Source of the DNA: Streptomyces albireticuli
Lineage (GTDB): Bacteria; Actinomycetota; Actinomycetes; Streptomycetales; Streptomycetaceae
Reading direction: 5' to 3'
NCBI RefSeq assembly: GCF_021228125.1
Contig: NZ_JAJQQS010000014.1
Span: 1-64,000, forward strand
DNA: 64,000 nt
Positions 6,749-14,236 of the stretch are shown one piece after another (the stretch's first letter is position 1; every line of letters begins with the position of its first letter). A program made the translations under genes and the position numbers. The notes under the pieces are model-generated. The model was not told the DNA's origin and made no database searches. It saw only the letters and a list, made by a program, of their open reading frames with translations.

Positions 6749-7108
6749 TTACACAGCGCCTTCGTTGAGCCGTTCAAGCCCGGCCACCTCCGCTGTCGGG
6801 CACGGCCACGGCGTGACGAGCCCCCGGCAGCAGCGGCCGTCCCATCCGGAGCAGTCGGCGCAGATCGTGATCCCACCGCGGGTCATGGGCCGGTGGAGCT
6901 TGCGGAGAGCCGCCCGCAGCCGCCGCACCTCCACCGAGGGCCGCCGACACCCCTCCCGAGGCCGTGGACGGCTCCCTGACGGCCTTTCGGCGAGGTTCCG
7001 GAGTCCGGCCCGCATCCGGTCCGCCTCAGCCGCTGAGAGGCCGCCGTGGCGTTCTGCCCGGTCGGTGAGGACCAGGAGCTGCTCCAGCGACGGCGGTGGC
7101 GCGGTCAC
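6749..7108 (-). CDS. Hypothetical Cys-rich protein of the element
   Basis: A 119-residue protein. The N-terminal part is helical (SLEQLLVLTDRAERHGGLSA, then AADRMRAGLRNLAERP), the middle is basic, and the C-terminus has ICADCSGWDGRCCRG, a compact Cys cluster that may hold zinc. The start overlaps the preceding 42-residue gene by 4 nt (GTGA), supporting both. No family is recognised. Confidence 0.5.
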   Translation of the reverse strand: MTAPPPSLEQLLVLTDRAERHGGLSAAEADRMRAGLRNLAERPSGSRPRPREGCRRPSVEVRRLRAALRKLHRPMTRGGITICADCSGWDGRCCRGLVTPWPCPTAEVAGLERLNEGAV

Positions 7109-7233
7109 AACAGCTCCCCGATCACGATCGGCACATCCTCGACGCCACGCTCCGGCTCGGGCGCGGGGAACTCCCAGTCCGGCAAGGGCTCGTCGTCCCA
7201 CAGGCACGGCTCCACCCACCAGGTGGCACTCAC
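7105..7233 (-). CDS. 42-residue acidic micro-protein
   Basis: The GTG at 7233 overlaps the stop of the DUF4326 gene and the TGA at 7105 overlaps the next GTG, each by 4 nt. The product is very acidic, with W/P motifs: SATWWVEPCLWDDE, PDWEFPAPEPE and a C-terminal PIVIGELL. It fits exactly into the overlapping gene chain, which is strong evidence that it is translated. Its acidic character could suit a DNA-mimic or anti-host peptide, but this is inference. Confidence 0.55.
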   Translation of the reverse strand: MSATWWVEPCLWDDEPLPDWEFPAPEPERGVEDVPIVIGELL

Positions 7234-7595
7234 AGCGCCTCACCAGCCGCGAGCTCCAGTAGGACGTCCGCGTGACACGGTTCCGTGGACTTGCACCAGC
7301 ACATGAGGTCCCGGCCGGCGAGCTCGGTGCGGGCACGGTCGATCAGCTCGGGGTGCCTCTTGAGGTGGACTCGGTAGGCCTCGACTGCGGCTAGGCGGGC
7401 CTCCCGCTCGGAGGTGAACTCGAAGGCGAAGATGCCGATCACCCCGGCGCCGGTGCACTCGACCTGCCAGCTTCCCGTGCGGGGCTCCCAGACGACCCTC
7501 GACGGGTTGCCCCAGCGGGTACCGCGGCCGACGTACACGGCTCCGGTGGGCTTACGCCAGCCGTGATCACGACGGCGTTGGATTCGGGTGGTCAT
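7230..7595 (-). CDS. DUF4326 domain protein
   Basis: A 121-residue protein with the DUF4326 signature: YVGRGTRWGNP near the N-terminus and GRDLMCWCKSTEPCHADVLLEL at the C-terminus. The CWC...PCH cysteines and histidine may form a metal site. DUF4326 proteins are common in actinophages and integrative elements; their role is not established. The start ATG 7595 begins a 4-nt-overlap chain with two smaller genes downstream. Confidence 0.8.
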   Translation of the reverse strand: MTTRIQRRRDHGWRKPTGAVYVGRGTRWGNPSRVVWEPRTGSWQVECTGAGVIGIFAFEFTSEREARLAAVEAYRVHLKRHPELIDRARTELAGRDLMCWCKSTEPCHADVLLELAAGEAL

Positions 7596-7614
7596 CAGGC
7601 GGCGCTCCTTCGGG

Positions 7615-7800
7615 TCAGGAGGCCGGGTACGGGGCGGAGATGCCGACGAGGGCGGCTTCGAGTTCGGCTCGGTGCTCGGCGGCCTGCGGGTCAGGTCCGG
7701 TCGGGTGCTGCGGGGCCCGTGGAGGGCCCTGGGCGGGTCGTGAGGCGCCGAACGTGCCCGTCGGCAACTCCTCGGCCAGCAACCGCTCCAGAGGTGTCAC
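7615..7800 (-). CDS. 61-residue hypothetical protein
   Basis: GTG 7800 follows GAGGAG and overlaps the stop of the zinc-finger gene by 4 nt. The product begins VTPLERLLAEELPTGTFG and ends HRAELEAALVGISAPYPAS; a Pro-rich linker joins two short helices. No family is recognised. Support comes from the ribosome-binding site and the coupled arrangement. Confidence 0.45.
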   Translation of the reverse strand: MTPLERLLAEELPTGTFGASRPAQGPPRAPQHPTGPDPQAAEHRAELEAALVGISAPYPAS

Positions 7801-8105
7801 GTGAGGCTCCTCTCGGCTTCGGTCTGGCGCTGGGGGTGGACGGCTCCGTCGTGGAGGGGCCAGCCGTCGAGGTGGCATTCGATGCCGGGCTCGACCTGGC
7901 AGGCCGGGCAGCACGCTGACGTGCGGGCCCAGGCGGAGATCCGCTGCGGGTGGGGGGCGGGCATCCGGCGGCGGCCCGCCGGGGTGGTGCAGGGCTGGTG
8001 CTCGTGGGCGTCGCAGTGCGGGCAGGCGACGGCGCGGGCGGGGTGGTGCTTGGCGCGTATGAAGTGGCGGAGGTCGTCGGGCATCGGGGCGTTGTGCCGG
8101 GTCAC
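7797..8105 (-). CDS. Double zinc-finger element protein
   Basis: A 102-residue protein with two related metal-binding units. ACPHCDAHEHQPCTTPAGRR (about residues 27-46) is followed by CCPACQVEPGIECHLDGWPL (about residues 65-84). Each has CxxC-(7-8)-C spacing like the zinc finger found in many actinophage and mobile-element proteins that accompany DNA methylases. A role in DNA or RNA binding is likely. It is coupled by 4-nt overlaps to both neighbours. Confidence 0.6.
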   Translation of the reverse strand: MTRHNAPMPDDLRHFIRAKHHPARAVACPHCDAHEHQPCTTPAGRRRMPAPHPQRISAWARTSACCPACQVEPGIECHLDGWPLHDGAVHPQRQTEAERSLT

Positions 8106-8389
8106 GGGGTCTCCTCGTCGTCTCGGGCCATGCGGTGGCGGATGTGAGCGCGGTAGTCGTCGAGGGCTTCCTGCCACTGGGCGGGCGTTCCGGGGTCGGG
8201 GGCGGGGCCGGGTGGCCTGGTGCCGGGCGGCCACGCACCGGGGCGGTGGCCGGCGGTGCGGGGCGGTGCGGGGGCGGGCGGCTGGGTGCGGCGGGCCTTG
8301 CCGGCGGTGATCCGGGAGCGGACGAAGGCTCCGAGGTCGCCCTGGCGGTGCATGGCCGCGATGTCGTCGATGTCGAAGTCGTCGGTCAC
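8102..8389 (-). CDS. Hypothetical protein of the element
   Basis: A 95-residue protein starting VTDDFDIDDIAAMHRQGDLG, with a proline-rich middle and a helical end (AQWQEALDDYRAHIRHRMAR). The acidic N-terminal helix FDIDDIAAMHRQGDLGAFVR resembles short interaction segments. No family is recognised. GTG 8389 and the 4-nt overlaps on both sides support translation. Confidence 0.5.
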   Translation of the reverse strand: MTDDFDIDDIAAMHRQGDLGAFVRSRITAGKARRTQPPAPAPPRTAGHRPGAWPPGTRPPGPAPDPGTPAQWQEALDDYRAHIRHRMARDDEETP

Positions 8390-9126
8390 GGGGCACCGTC
8401 CTCGTTCACGATCTCCGCGTCGTGGATCTCTTCCTCGGCGGCTATGCGGGCGAGCGCCAGTCGGGAGGCCTCCCGCCGCCGCTCTTCCTCGCGGGCCCGC
8501 TCGGCGGGGTCTGCTACCGGCTGGCCCGCAGCGGCCGCGACCCGGGCCGGGTGGGGCTTGGGGCGGGGGCGGCCAATGGGCTGCTTGTCGGTCCCGCCGG
8601 GGAGCTTGCAGGGGCGACCCATCTCGGCCCCGCACTTGGGGCACGGGATTCCGAGCGGCCCGGTGCGGCGGACGCTGTCGCCAAGGTCGTCCTCGTCGGA
8701 GTCGGGCACGGGCCGGCCGACGCCGTCGAGCGCCTGGACGACGGTCAGGTGCGGACCGCCGGTCAGGGCGAGCCGGGCGGGCGGCTGCGGTACGCGGCCG
8801 GAGGCGAGGGCGTTCTGCTGTCCGCGGAGGCGGGCCAGGTACTCGCGGGGGCTCTCGTCGGCGACGGGCTCGTAGATGAAGTTCTCGAGCCGCTCGGAGC
8901 GGATGGTCTTGCGGATGCGGCGCACGTCGTGGGGCTGGATCCACAGTCGCTGACCGGGGTCCTTGGGCGGGGTGCCGTAGTACCGGTCGACGGCGGCGAA
9001 GGTGTCGGCGTCGAGGGGGATGTCGGCAAGGGCGGAGGCCCAGGCCATGGCGGCGGTGGCGGACGGCTGCCGGTTGTCGAAGGCTGCGCAGCGGGTGAGG
9101 AGGTCGGAGGCTTCGGATGGCTTCAT
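8386..9126 (-). CDS. Replication-associated zinc-finger protein candidate
   Basis: A 246-residue protein directly downstream of, and overlapping, the replication initiator. Residues 1-110 are helical (MKPSEASDLLTRCAAFDNRQ ... WASALADIPLDADTFAAVDR) and contain WIQPHDVRRIRKTIRSERL. A short zinc finger, CPKCGAEMGRPC, sits near residue 165. The C-terminal tail is a charged coiled region (AERAREEERRREASRLALAR). Position and fold style suggest an initiator partner or helicase loader, but no known loader motif (Walker A) is present, so this is inference only. Confidence 0.5.
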   Translation of the reverse strand: MKPSEASDLLTRCAAFDNRQPSATAAMAWASALADIPLDADTFAAVDRYYGTPPKDPGQRLWIQPHDVRRIRKTIRSERLENFIYEPVADESPREYLARLRGQQNALASGRVPQPPARLALTGGPHLTVVQALDGVGRPVPDSDEDDLGDSVRRTGPLGIPCPKCGAEMGRPCKLPGGTDKQPIGRPRPKPHPARVAAAAGQPVADPAERAREEERRREASRLALARIAAEEEIHDAEIVNEDGAP

Positions 9127-10247
9127 GAGGGCTCCCGGGCTTCGAGGGCTCGGAGGTGCTCGGTCAGGGCTGAGTGGGCGGCGACTTTCGCGTCGGTGCC
9201 GGCGAGGGGCTGGCTGGTTCGCAGGCGCACGACGTTCCCGACGAGGGCTGGGTGGGCGTTCATGGCTTCGTTGACGAAACCGGGGATCGCGGAGGGTGCA
9301 CTGCCCTTGGTCATCCAGCGGGCGAGGCCGGCCCGGATGTCGTCGGGGTCGATGCCCTCCTCGAGGAGGGTCTTGATCTGTTTCGCGGTCTGGCCGATCA
9401 CGGAAGCGGGCGGCCGCTTGGTCACGCGGGCCAGCCACTCGCCGGTGATCGTCCGGGCTGTCGTCGGGGGACTGTCCGCGGGAGTGGCTTCTGCCGCTCC
9501 GACGCAGTCGGGCTCGTCGTCGGCGACGGCCTCCGGCTGATGGCTCGCCTCGACCACCCCCTCTTCTACGGGGCTGGGGACAGGGGTAGGGGTAGGGGAA
9601 GGGGCCGCGCGCAGCTGCGCGCCCGCGCGTCCGCGCGTAGAGGGGGTCCGACCCCCTTGGGGAACCCCCTTGGCAGGGGTATCGGAGGGGGTTGGCGAAG
9701 GGGGTTCGGAGGGGGTTCCGTAACCCCCTCCGGACGGGTCGGGGTCGGGGGTCTGGAAGGCGCCGCGGAGGGTGTCGATATGGGTGGATACCTGGCGCCG
9801 GATCGAGGGGCCTTCGCCGCTGCGGAGCCGGGTCGGCTCGTCGCTGAGGTCGTCCAGAGGGATGCGGTCGACCTCGGCGAGGAGGGCTTGCTGGAGGCGG
9901 CGGGAGGAGATTTCCAAGGCTCCGGACACCATGGCGCCCATGACTTTCGGCATGCGCCAGACGCCGTCGTTGCGGACGAAGGAGCGGATGAGAAGTTCTT
10001 CGGTGTCGTCGTCGACGACGATGAAGCGGGCCTCCTCAAGCGCGGCAAGGCGCTTCTCCAGCTCGGTGACGGTGAGCCCTTGGGCCTTGCGGGCCCACCG
10101 TCGCAGCGTGAGGTCGAGGAGGCCGGCGTGGTTCAAGTTCGGCTGCGAGATCAGGAAGAGGTAGAGGCGCTGTTCCCGCTCGCCGAGGGAGAGGAAGTCG
10201 GCGTCCTCCCAGATGCTGGCGAGAATCCGGCCGTGTCCGCGGGCCAT
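9123..10247 (-). CDS. Phage-type replication initiator (winged-helix)
   Basis: A 374-residue protein. The N-terminal domain (MARGHGRILASIWEDADFLS, then LGEREQRLYLFLISQPNLNH and LTVTELEKRLAALEEARFI) reads as the winged-helix module of actinophage replication organisers that bind the origin. A long Pro/Gly/Thr-rich linker (about residues 165-255) is encoded by repetitive DNA described separately. The C-terminal domain (EWLARVTKRPPASVIGQTAK, then GLARWMTKGSAPSAIPGFV) resembles the helicase- or primase-interacting part of such proteins. Members of this class commonly carry the origin within their own gene. ATG 10247 is the start; the downstream partner overlaps it by 4 nt. Confidence 0.65.
   Translation of the reverse strand: MARGHGRILASIWEDADFLSLGEREQRLYLFLISQPNLNHAGLLDLTLRRWARKAQGLTVTELEKRLAALEEARFIVVDDDTEELLIRSFVRNDGVWRMPKVMGAMVSGALEISSRRLQQALLAEVDRIPLDDLSDEPTRLRSGEGPSIRRQVSTHIDTLRGAFQTPDPDPSGGGYGTPSEPPSPTPSDTPAKGVPQGGRTPSTRGRAGAQLRAAPSPTPTPVPSPVEEGVVEASHQPEAVADDEPDCVGAAEATPADSPPTTARTITGEWLARVTKRPPASVIGQTAKQIKTLLEEGIDPDDIRAGLARWMTKGSAPSAIPGFVNEAMNAHPALVGNVVRLRTSQPLAGTDAKVAAHSALTEHLRALEAREPS
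9570..9733. other. Origin-like block: G-tract run, palindrome and iterons inside the initiator gene
   Basis: Plus-strand positions 9570-9604 hold six consecutive GGGG tracts separated by 2-3 nt, an ideal G-quadruplex former. A perfect 16-bp palindrome (GCGCGC AGCT GCGCGC, 9607-9622) follows. Next are repeated GGGGGTT/AACCCCC units: GGAGGGGGTT at 9684-9693, AGGGGGTT near 9699-9706, GGAGGGGGTT at 9708-9717, and the inverse AACCCCCTCC at 9722-9731, plus AACCCCC and ACCCCC copies at 9650-9670. The block encodes the initiator's linker, where protein constraint is low. Inference: a replication origin. Confidence 0.45.
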
Positions 10248-10311
10248 GTCGTCTTCTTTCGAGCGGGAAGCGGATAGTTCGGTGGTGCGGGTGCCGGTCA
10301 GGCGCGGGCGG

Positions 10312-11991
10312 TCACGCGGCGGGGAGCTCGGGACCGTGGTCCTGGCGGGTGTGGATAACAGCCCGCAGCCGGGACCCGATCCAGGCTCCGACCTGCGGGG
10401 ATACGGCGTTGCCGAAACCGTCGACCTGGTTGCGGGCGGAGCCCCAGACGATGAAGCTGCCCTTGTGATCGGCGAAGTCGACGTCGAAGCCGCAGCCGCG
10501 GCCGATTTCGTGGGCGGCCATCATGCGGAAGTAGCAGTCTTCGAGCGGCAGCTCGGCGAGCCTGGCTCGCCACCGGGTCGCGAGCAGCGCTTCGACCGCG
10601 CTGTTGTTGATCGTCCCGGCGGCCGTGAGAAGCCCCGGAATCTGCTCCGAGGTGACCGTCGGCATTGCCTCGCCGTGCACTGCGGGCCGGGTGTTCTTCC
10701 GGTACGGGATGACTCCGGAGGAGACCACCGCGAGCGTCTCCGAGCCGACCTGGGTAGGCAGCGGTTCACCGGCGCCGCGCGGGCCGCCCTGATAGTTGTC
10801 CACCGCCAGCAGGAGCGCCTTCTCGTGGGTGCTCGTTGCCGTGTCCATCGGCTGGACGATGTTCTTCCCGTCCCCGTTGTGGCGGTGTGCCGCGAACACT
10901 GCACCCGTAGTGAGAAGCGTGGTTTCCTGCTGGCTGGTCTGTGTGGCGAGCGGCTGCCACAGAAGGCGCTCTGAGCCGTGCGCGCCCTTCGCCGGCATGA
11001 GTACCGCGGGGAAGTCGGCGAACCGCTGGCGGCAGCGTTCGGCGCGGGCCATTGTCGTCGCCTTGAGCGGCTTCTCTCGGTCGCCGATGCGGGTCCCCAG
11101 GTCGGTCAGGTCCAGCGCGGCCAGCGACGGCGTCATCGGCGGGATCACCGGAGTACGGCACGATGGGCACCGGTACTCGTACTGCTTGCCGTAGCGCACT
11201 GATCCGGTGGGCGGGATACCGGTACGCCACGTCCAGATCGCCTCCACGTCTTTGTCGCAGCGGTGGCACCGCGATACCGGTCGGTGCTCAAGGTCTGGCG
11301 CAGGCAGGGACTTATCCCAGAACGCCCAGTAGGCCCGGTCACGCGACTGCGGCACTCCGAAGAACTGCGAGTTGAGGTACAGCACCTTGTGCCGGTAGTT
11401 GATCAGGTCGAACTGCTTGAGCCACCACCGGTAGGTGGAGCCGTCGCCGACCTTCGGGCGGCCGGGAATCGCCGGACCCCACGACGTCAGCTCGGTGGTG
11501 CATTCGACGAGGATCAGCCGCGGGTGGTGCTGGGCGGCGTAGTGCAGGACGCAGTTCGCGGTGGCACGGTCGCGCTCGGAGCGCGTCACTCGAGCCTCGA
11601 AGTCAGGATCCTCCAGCTCGAAAAGCGTCATACCCTGCTCGTAAGCCTTGATCGTGTTCGCCTGGGAGTGGTTGACGCAGCTCACGCCAGCGACCAGAAG
11701 GTCGGCTGCGGGAAGGTCCCGGGCGGAGTGATAGTCCGCCGCCTCGGGATCGACCAGGTCGGCGATCCAGTGTTCGGCGTCCGGGTGGTTCGCCTCGTGG
11801 ATTTGGACTTTGTACTCGTTGTGGTTCGCGGCCATGATTGTCGTGAACCCGGCCAGTTCGATGCCGCGGGTCAGACCGCCGAAGCCAGAGAACAGGTCGA
11901 CGGCGATGAGGTCGTCGTGGCGGAACCGGCGTCGCCTTGTGGCCGGCCGGTGCACGGCGTTGCGGCTCTCCTTGACGGATGCGCGGGCCAT
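10312..11991 (-). CDS. C5-cytosine DNA methyltransferase with zinc-finger insertion
   Basis: A 559-residue DNA cytosine methyltransferase. Motif I is AVDLFSGFGGLTRGIE. The catalytic loop reads VAGVSCVNHSQAN, retaining the Cys but with Ser instead of Pro before it. Motif VI is LVECTTEL (Glu kept, ENV altered). Motif VIII is PQSRDRAYW, and the C-terminal motif X region is GNAVSPQVGAWIGS. Between motif VIII and the C-terminal region, an insertion carries CHRCDKD and CPSCRTP, a likely zinc ribbon in the target-recognition part. No restriction endonuclease is adjacent, so it is probably an orphan, protecting element DNA or modulating its expression. ATG 11991 overlaps the upstream stop. Confidence 0.8.
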   Translation of the reverse strand: MARASVKESRNAVHRPATRRRRFRHDDLIAVDLFSGFGGLTRGIELAGFTTIMAANHNEYKVQIHEANHPDAEHWIADLVDPEAADYHSARDLPAADLLVAGVSCVNHSQANTIKAYEQGMTLFELEDPDFEARVTRSERDRATANCVLHYAAQHHPRLILVECTTELTSWGPAIPGRPKVGDGSTYRWWLKQFDLINYRHKVLYLNSQFFGVPQSRDRAYWAFWDKSLPAPDLEHRPVSRCHRCDKDVEAIWTWRTGIPPTGSVRYGKQYEYRCPSCRTPVIPPMTPSLAALDLTDLGTRIGDREKPLKATTMARAERCRQRFADFPAVLMPAKGAHGSERLLWQPLATQTSQQETTLLTTGAVFAAHRHNGDGKNIVQPMDTATSTHEKALLLAVDNYQGGPRGAGEPLPTQVGSETLAVVSSGVIPYRKNTRPAVHGEAMPTVTSEQIPGLLTAAGTINNSAVEALLATRWRARLAELPLEDCYFRMMAAHEIGRGCGFDVDFADHKGSFIVWGSARNQVDGFGNAVSPQVGAWIGSRLRAVIHTRQDHGPELPAA

Positions 11992-12155
11992 CACGCCGCC
12001 TCCTTCTGATGCTTGTCGAGGCGGGCGCGTTCGCGGGGGGTGAGGCCTCCGCGGACGGTGTTGCGGTGCAGGTGGGTCTGGCCGTGGGCCTCGGAGGCGG
12101 CGAGGTAGACGACACCGACGGCGACGAACGCCCAGAACCAGGCTGCGACGTTCAT
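11991..12155 (-). CDS. 54-residue single-pass membrane protein
   Basis: MNVAAWFWAFVAVGVVYLAA forms one transmembrane helix, followed by a basic cytoplasmic tail (LTPRERARLDKHQKEAA). The stop overlaps the methyltransferase start (TGATG). Such micro-membrane proteins recur in this operon; their role is unknown. Confidence 0.5.
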   Translation of the reverse strand: MNVAAWFWAFVAVGVVYLAASEAHGQTHLHRNTVRGGLTPRERARLDKHQKEAA

Positions 12156-12520
12156 GCCGCACGCCCCTGGGAGCTGGCGGAGCGTGCCTTGGCGATGGCC
12201 AGCCCCTTCTCGGACAGCCGCCAGAGGGAGATGCGGTGGCCGTGGGTGCGGGCGGAGGTGGAGGGGACCATGCCGTTGGCGTGCTCGATGATCCCGGCGG
12301 ACCGGAGAGCGTTGATCGCGGCGCCGAGGAACCCATGGCCCTGCTCCGGCAGCAGCTCGCGGAGGGTGTTGCAACTGAAGTCGGAGCGGGCGCGGCCGAC
12401 AGCGAAGACGGCCTGTTCGACGAGGAACTGATCCCAGCTGGAGCTCTGGACGATACGGTAGAGGGGGATGTCCTTGTCGGCGGCGGCGAGACGCTCAGCA
12501 GGCGTGAGACGGCGGGTCAT
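12152..12520 (-). CDS. Small winged-helix-like DNA-binding protein
   Basis: A 122-residue protein. IPLYRIVQSSSWDQFLVEQA is followed by SCNTLRELLPEQGHGFLGAA, then INALRSAGIIEHANG and HRISLWRLSEKGLAIAKA, which is the layout of a winged helix with a C-terminal wing strand. It probably binds DNA, perhaps as an element regulator. It overlaps both neighbours by 4 nt. No named family is recognised. Confidence 0.45.
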   Translation of the reverse strand: MTRRLTPAERLAAADKDIPLYRIVQSSSWDQFLVEQAVFAVGRARSDFSCNTLRELLPEQGHGFLGAAINALRSAGIIEHANGMVPSTSARTHGHRISLWRLSEKGLAIAKARSASSQGRAA

Positions 12521-12903
12521 CGGGGATTCCCTTCGGTCTGCTGGGTGGCGCGGGTGGTGACGTCGTCGCTGGGGGTCCACAGTCCGAGGCGTCCTTTGCA
12601 GGGGACGGGCGTGGGCAGCGGTGTGACGTTGGCGAGGGTCCAGTGGTAGGTGTGTTCGTTGCCCCAGGGGCCGCAGCACTGGCCGTCGTCGCTGTAGTGG
12701 CAGTCGGTGATCGACGCGATGGCGAGGATGGCGCTGCGGATGTCGGGGCGGGGGCCGTAGATGGCGGCCTGCGGGTCGTGGGCTGCCCCTGCATGGATCA
12801 GCACGGGGCCGCGGTAGGTGGTCTTCCACGTGCGGTTTTCGGTGCGCTTCGTCTGGTGGATGATGGCGTCCGCCCACGGCTGTCGGATCGTGAGAGCCTT
12901 CAT
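12517..12903 (-). CDS. ASCH-domain protein
   Basis: A 128-residue protein that starts with the diagnostic MKALTIRQPWADAIIHQTKR, continues ENRTWKTTYRGPVLIHAG and ends in a HWTLANV...GRLGLW segment. This is the ASCH (PUA-like) beta-barrel, which binds RNA or modified nucleotides; phage and element members are sometimes linked to N4-acetylcytidine or base handling. The basic R/K residues lining the groove are present. Activity cannot be assigned. Overlaps with both neighbours show it belongs to the early operon. Confidence 0.8.
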   Translation of the reverse strand: MKALTIRQPWADAIIHQTKRTENRTWKTTYRGPVLIHAGAAHDPQAAIYGPRPDIRSAILAIASITDCHYSDDGQCCGPWGNEHTYHWTLANVTPLPTPVPCKGRLGLWTPSDDVTTRATQQTEGNPR

Positions 12904-13367
12904 CGCGCACCGCCGGGCCTGCGCATGCTGGTGATCGCGATGGCGCCAGGCTCACCCTCGGGGACATCAACCATGCGCCACTGCCCCTCCCATTCGCAGC
13001 CGCACGGGTGGGCGGGGTGCGGGTGCCTGATGAACACGACGTGCTTGCGGACGGGGAGCGGCGTGCGGCATGTGACCGTCGAGGGCTCTTCGAGCGGGTC
13101 GCTGTGGAGATCGCGCCAGCCGAAGCAGCGCCGCATGTATTCGGTGGCGGCCTCGTACATGGCGGTCCACGTGTGGCCGTGGCCGAGCGCCACGAACGCG
13201 TCGGGCAGTTCGCCCTCTTTGCCGACGCCGGCCAGGTAGAGGCCGCGGTGGTTGATGAAGTCGTGGTCTGTGGCGTCCTTGCCAGCCGGGGCCCACAGGA
13301 CTTCGTTGGGGCGCTCGACGCCCTGGTCGTCCTCGACAGTGTCGATCGTGTACAGGGTGCTGGTCAT
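12900..13367 (-). CDS. Hypothetical element protein
   Basis: A 155-residue protein: MTSTLYTIDTVEDDQGVERP, EVLWAPAGKDATDHDFINHR, then YMRRCFGWRDLHSDPLEEPS and a C-terminal HPHPAHPCGCEWEGQWRMVD. The CGC and HPHPAH residues may coordinate a metal. It lies between RecT and the ASCH gene with 4-nt overlaps, so it may support recombination or nucleotide metabolism. No family is recognised. Confidence 0.5.
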   Translation of the reverse strand: MTSTLYTIDTVEDDQGVERPNEVLWAPAGKDATDHDFINHRGLYLAGVGKEGELPDAFVALGHGHTWTAMYEAATEYMRRCFGWRDLHSDPLEEPSTVTCRTPLPVRKHVVFIRHPHPAHPCGCEWEGQWRMVDVPEGEPGAIAITSMRRPGGAR

Positions 13368-14236
13368 GACGTGTGGTCTCCTTGTGGGTGGTGGTCCGCC
13401 CCCGATTCCCGCGGGGCAGACCCAACGGGCAACTGGGGGTCAGCGTCGGACGTAGTGGCCGAGCCGACTTCCAGTTCGCCGGCGCTGTATGGCCCGGGGG
13501 CGTCGATGCTGTTGAGGGAGGCGTCGGTGCGGACGGTCCCGTCGTGGGCGGTGGCCTGGGCGAGCTCGACGGAGGTCGGCAGAAGCTTGAAGAGCTCCCG
13601 GACGCAGGTCTTGCGGGCCATGGCCTCGTAGTGGTCGCGCCAGGGGCCGCCGTTGGGGAACGAGGAGTGCTTGCGGTGCTTCTCGATGTCCTCCGGGGAG
13701 AGGACGACGAACGCGGAGCCGCCGGTCGTGGTGGTGGCGACGGCGTAGTACGCGATGGCCTTGCCGCGGCCTGTGAGTGCGGGCCGGTGGACGAGGCGCT
13801 GGTCGAGCCCGTACTCGTACTCGAAGAAGTCGCCGTCGTAGACGACCTGGGCGGAGAGCGACTTGGCCATCGGGCTCTGCCAGAACAGCTTGGCCATGCC
13901 GCGGTAGCCGAGGACGAACGTGACTTCCCCCTTGAAGGGGACGAGGTAGGCCTCGCCCGTGGGCCCGCCGGGTTCGACGCCGAGCTGGGAGCAGGTCATC
14001 AGGGCGCCGAGGAACGACTCGGGGGAACACTCGCCGAGCTTGGGGGTGCGACGCAGGGTGGTGAGGGCGATGCGGGCGATCCGGTCGGCGTCCATGTGCG
14101 CGGGCAGAGCGCGGGCGATCTCGGGCCGCATGCGGTCGATCTGGTGAGCGAGGGTCAGCGCCGGTTCGGTGGCCGGCTGGACCTGTCCGGCCTGCTGGGC
14201 GCGGACGGCGACGGCGTTGCGAGCGGTGCTGGTCAC
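13364..14236 (-). CDS. recT: RecT-family single-strand annealing protein
   Basis: A 290-residue RecT homologue that anneals complementary single strands during phage-type recombination. The diagnostic core is present: LTTLRRTPKLGECSPESFLG, ALMTCSQLGVEPGGPTGEAY, LVPFKGEVTFVLGYRGMAKL and DYEYGLDQRL-like residues before the C-terminal acidic/proline-rich tail. GTG 14236 overlaps the upstream exonuclease gene by 4 nt, the standard Red-type exonuclease/annealase pairing. Confidence 0.9.
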   Translation of the reverse strand: MTSTARNAVAVRAQQAGQVQPATEPALTLAHQIDRMRPEIARALPAHMDADRIARIALTTLRRTPKLGECSPESFLGALMTCSQLGVEPGGPTGEAYLVPFKGEVTFVLGYRGMAKLFWQSPMAKSLSAQVVYDGDFFEYEYGLDQRLVHRPALTGRGKAIAYYAVATTTTGGSAFVVLSPEDIEKHRKHSSFPNGGPWRDHYEAMARKTCVRELFKLLPTSVELAQATAHDGTVRTDASLNSIDAPGPYSAGELEVGSATTSDADPQLPVGSAPRESGADHHPQGDHTS

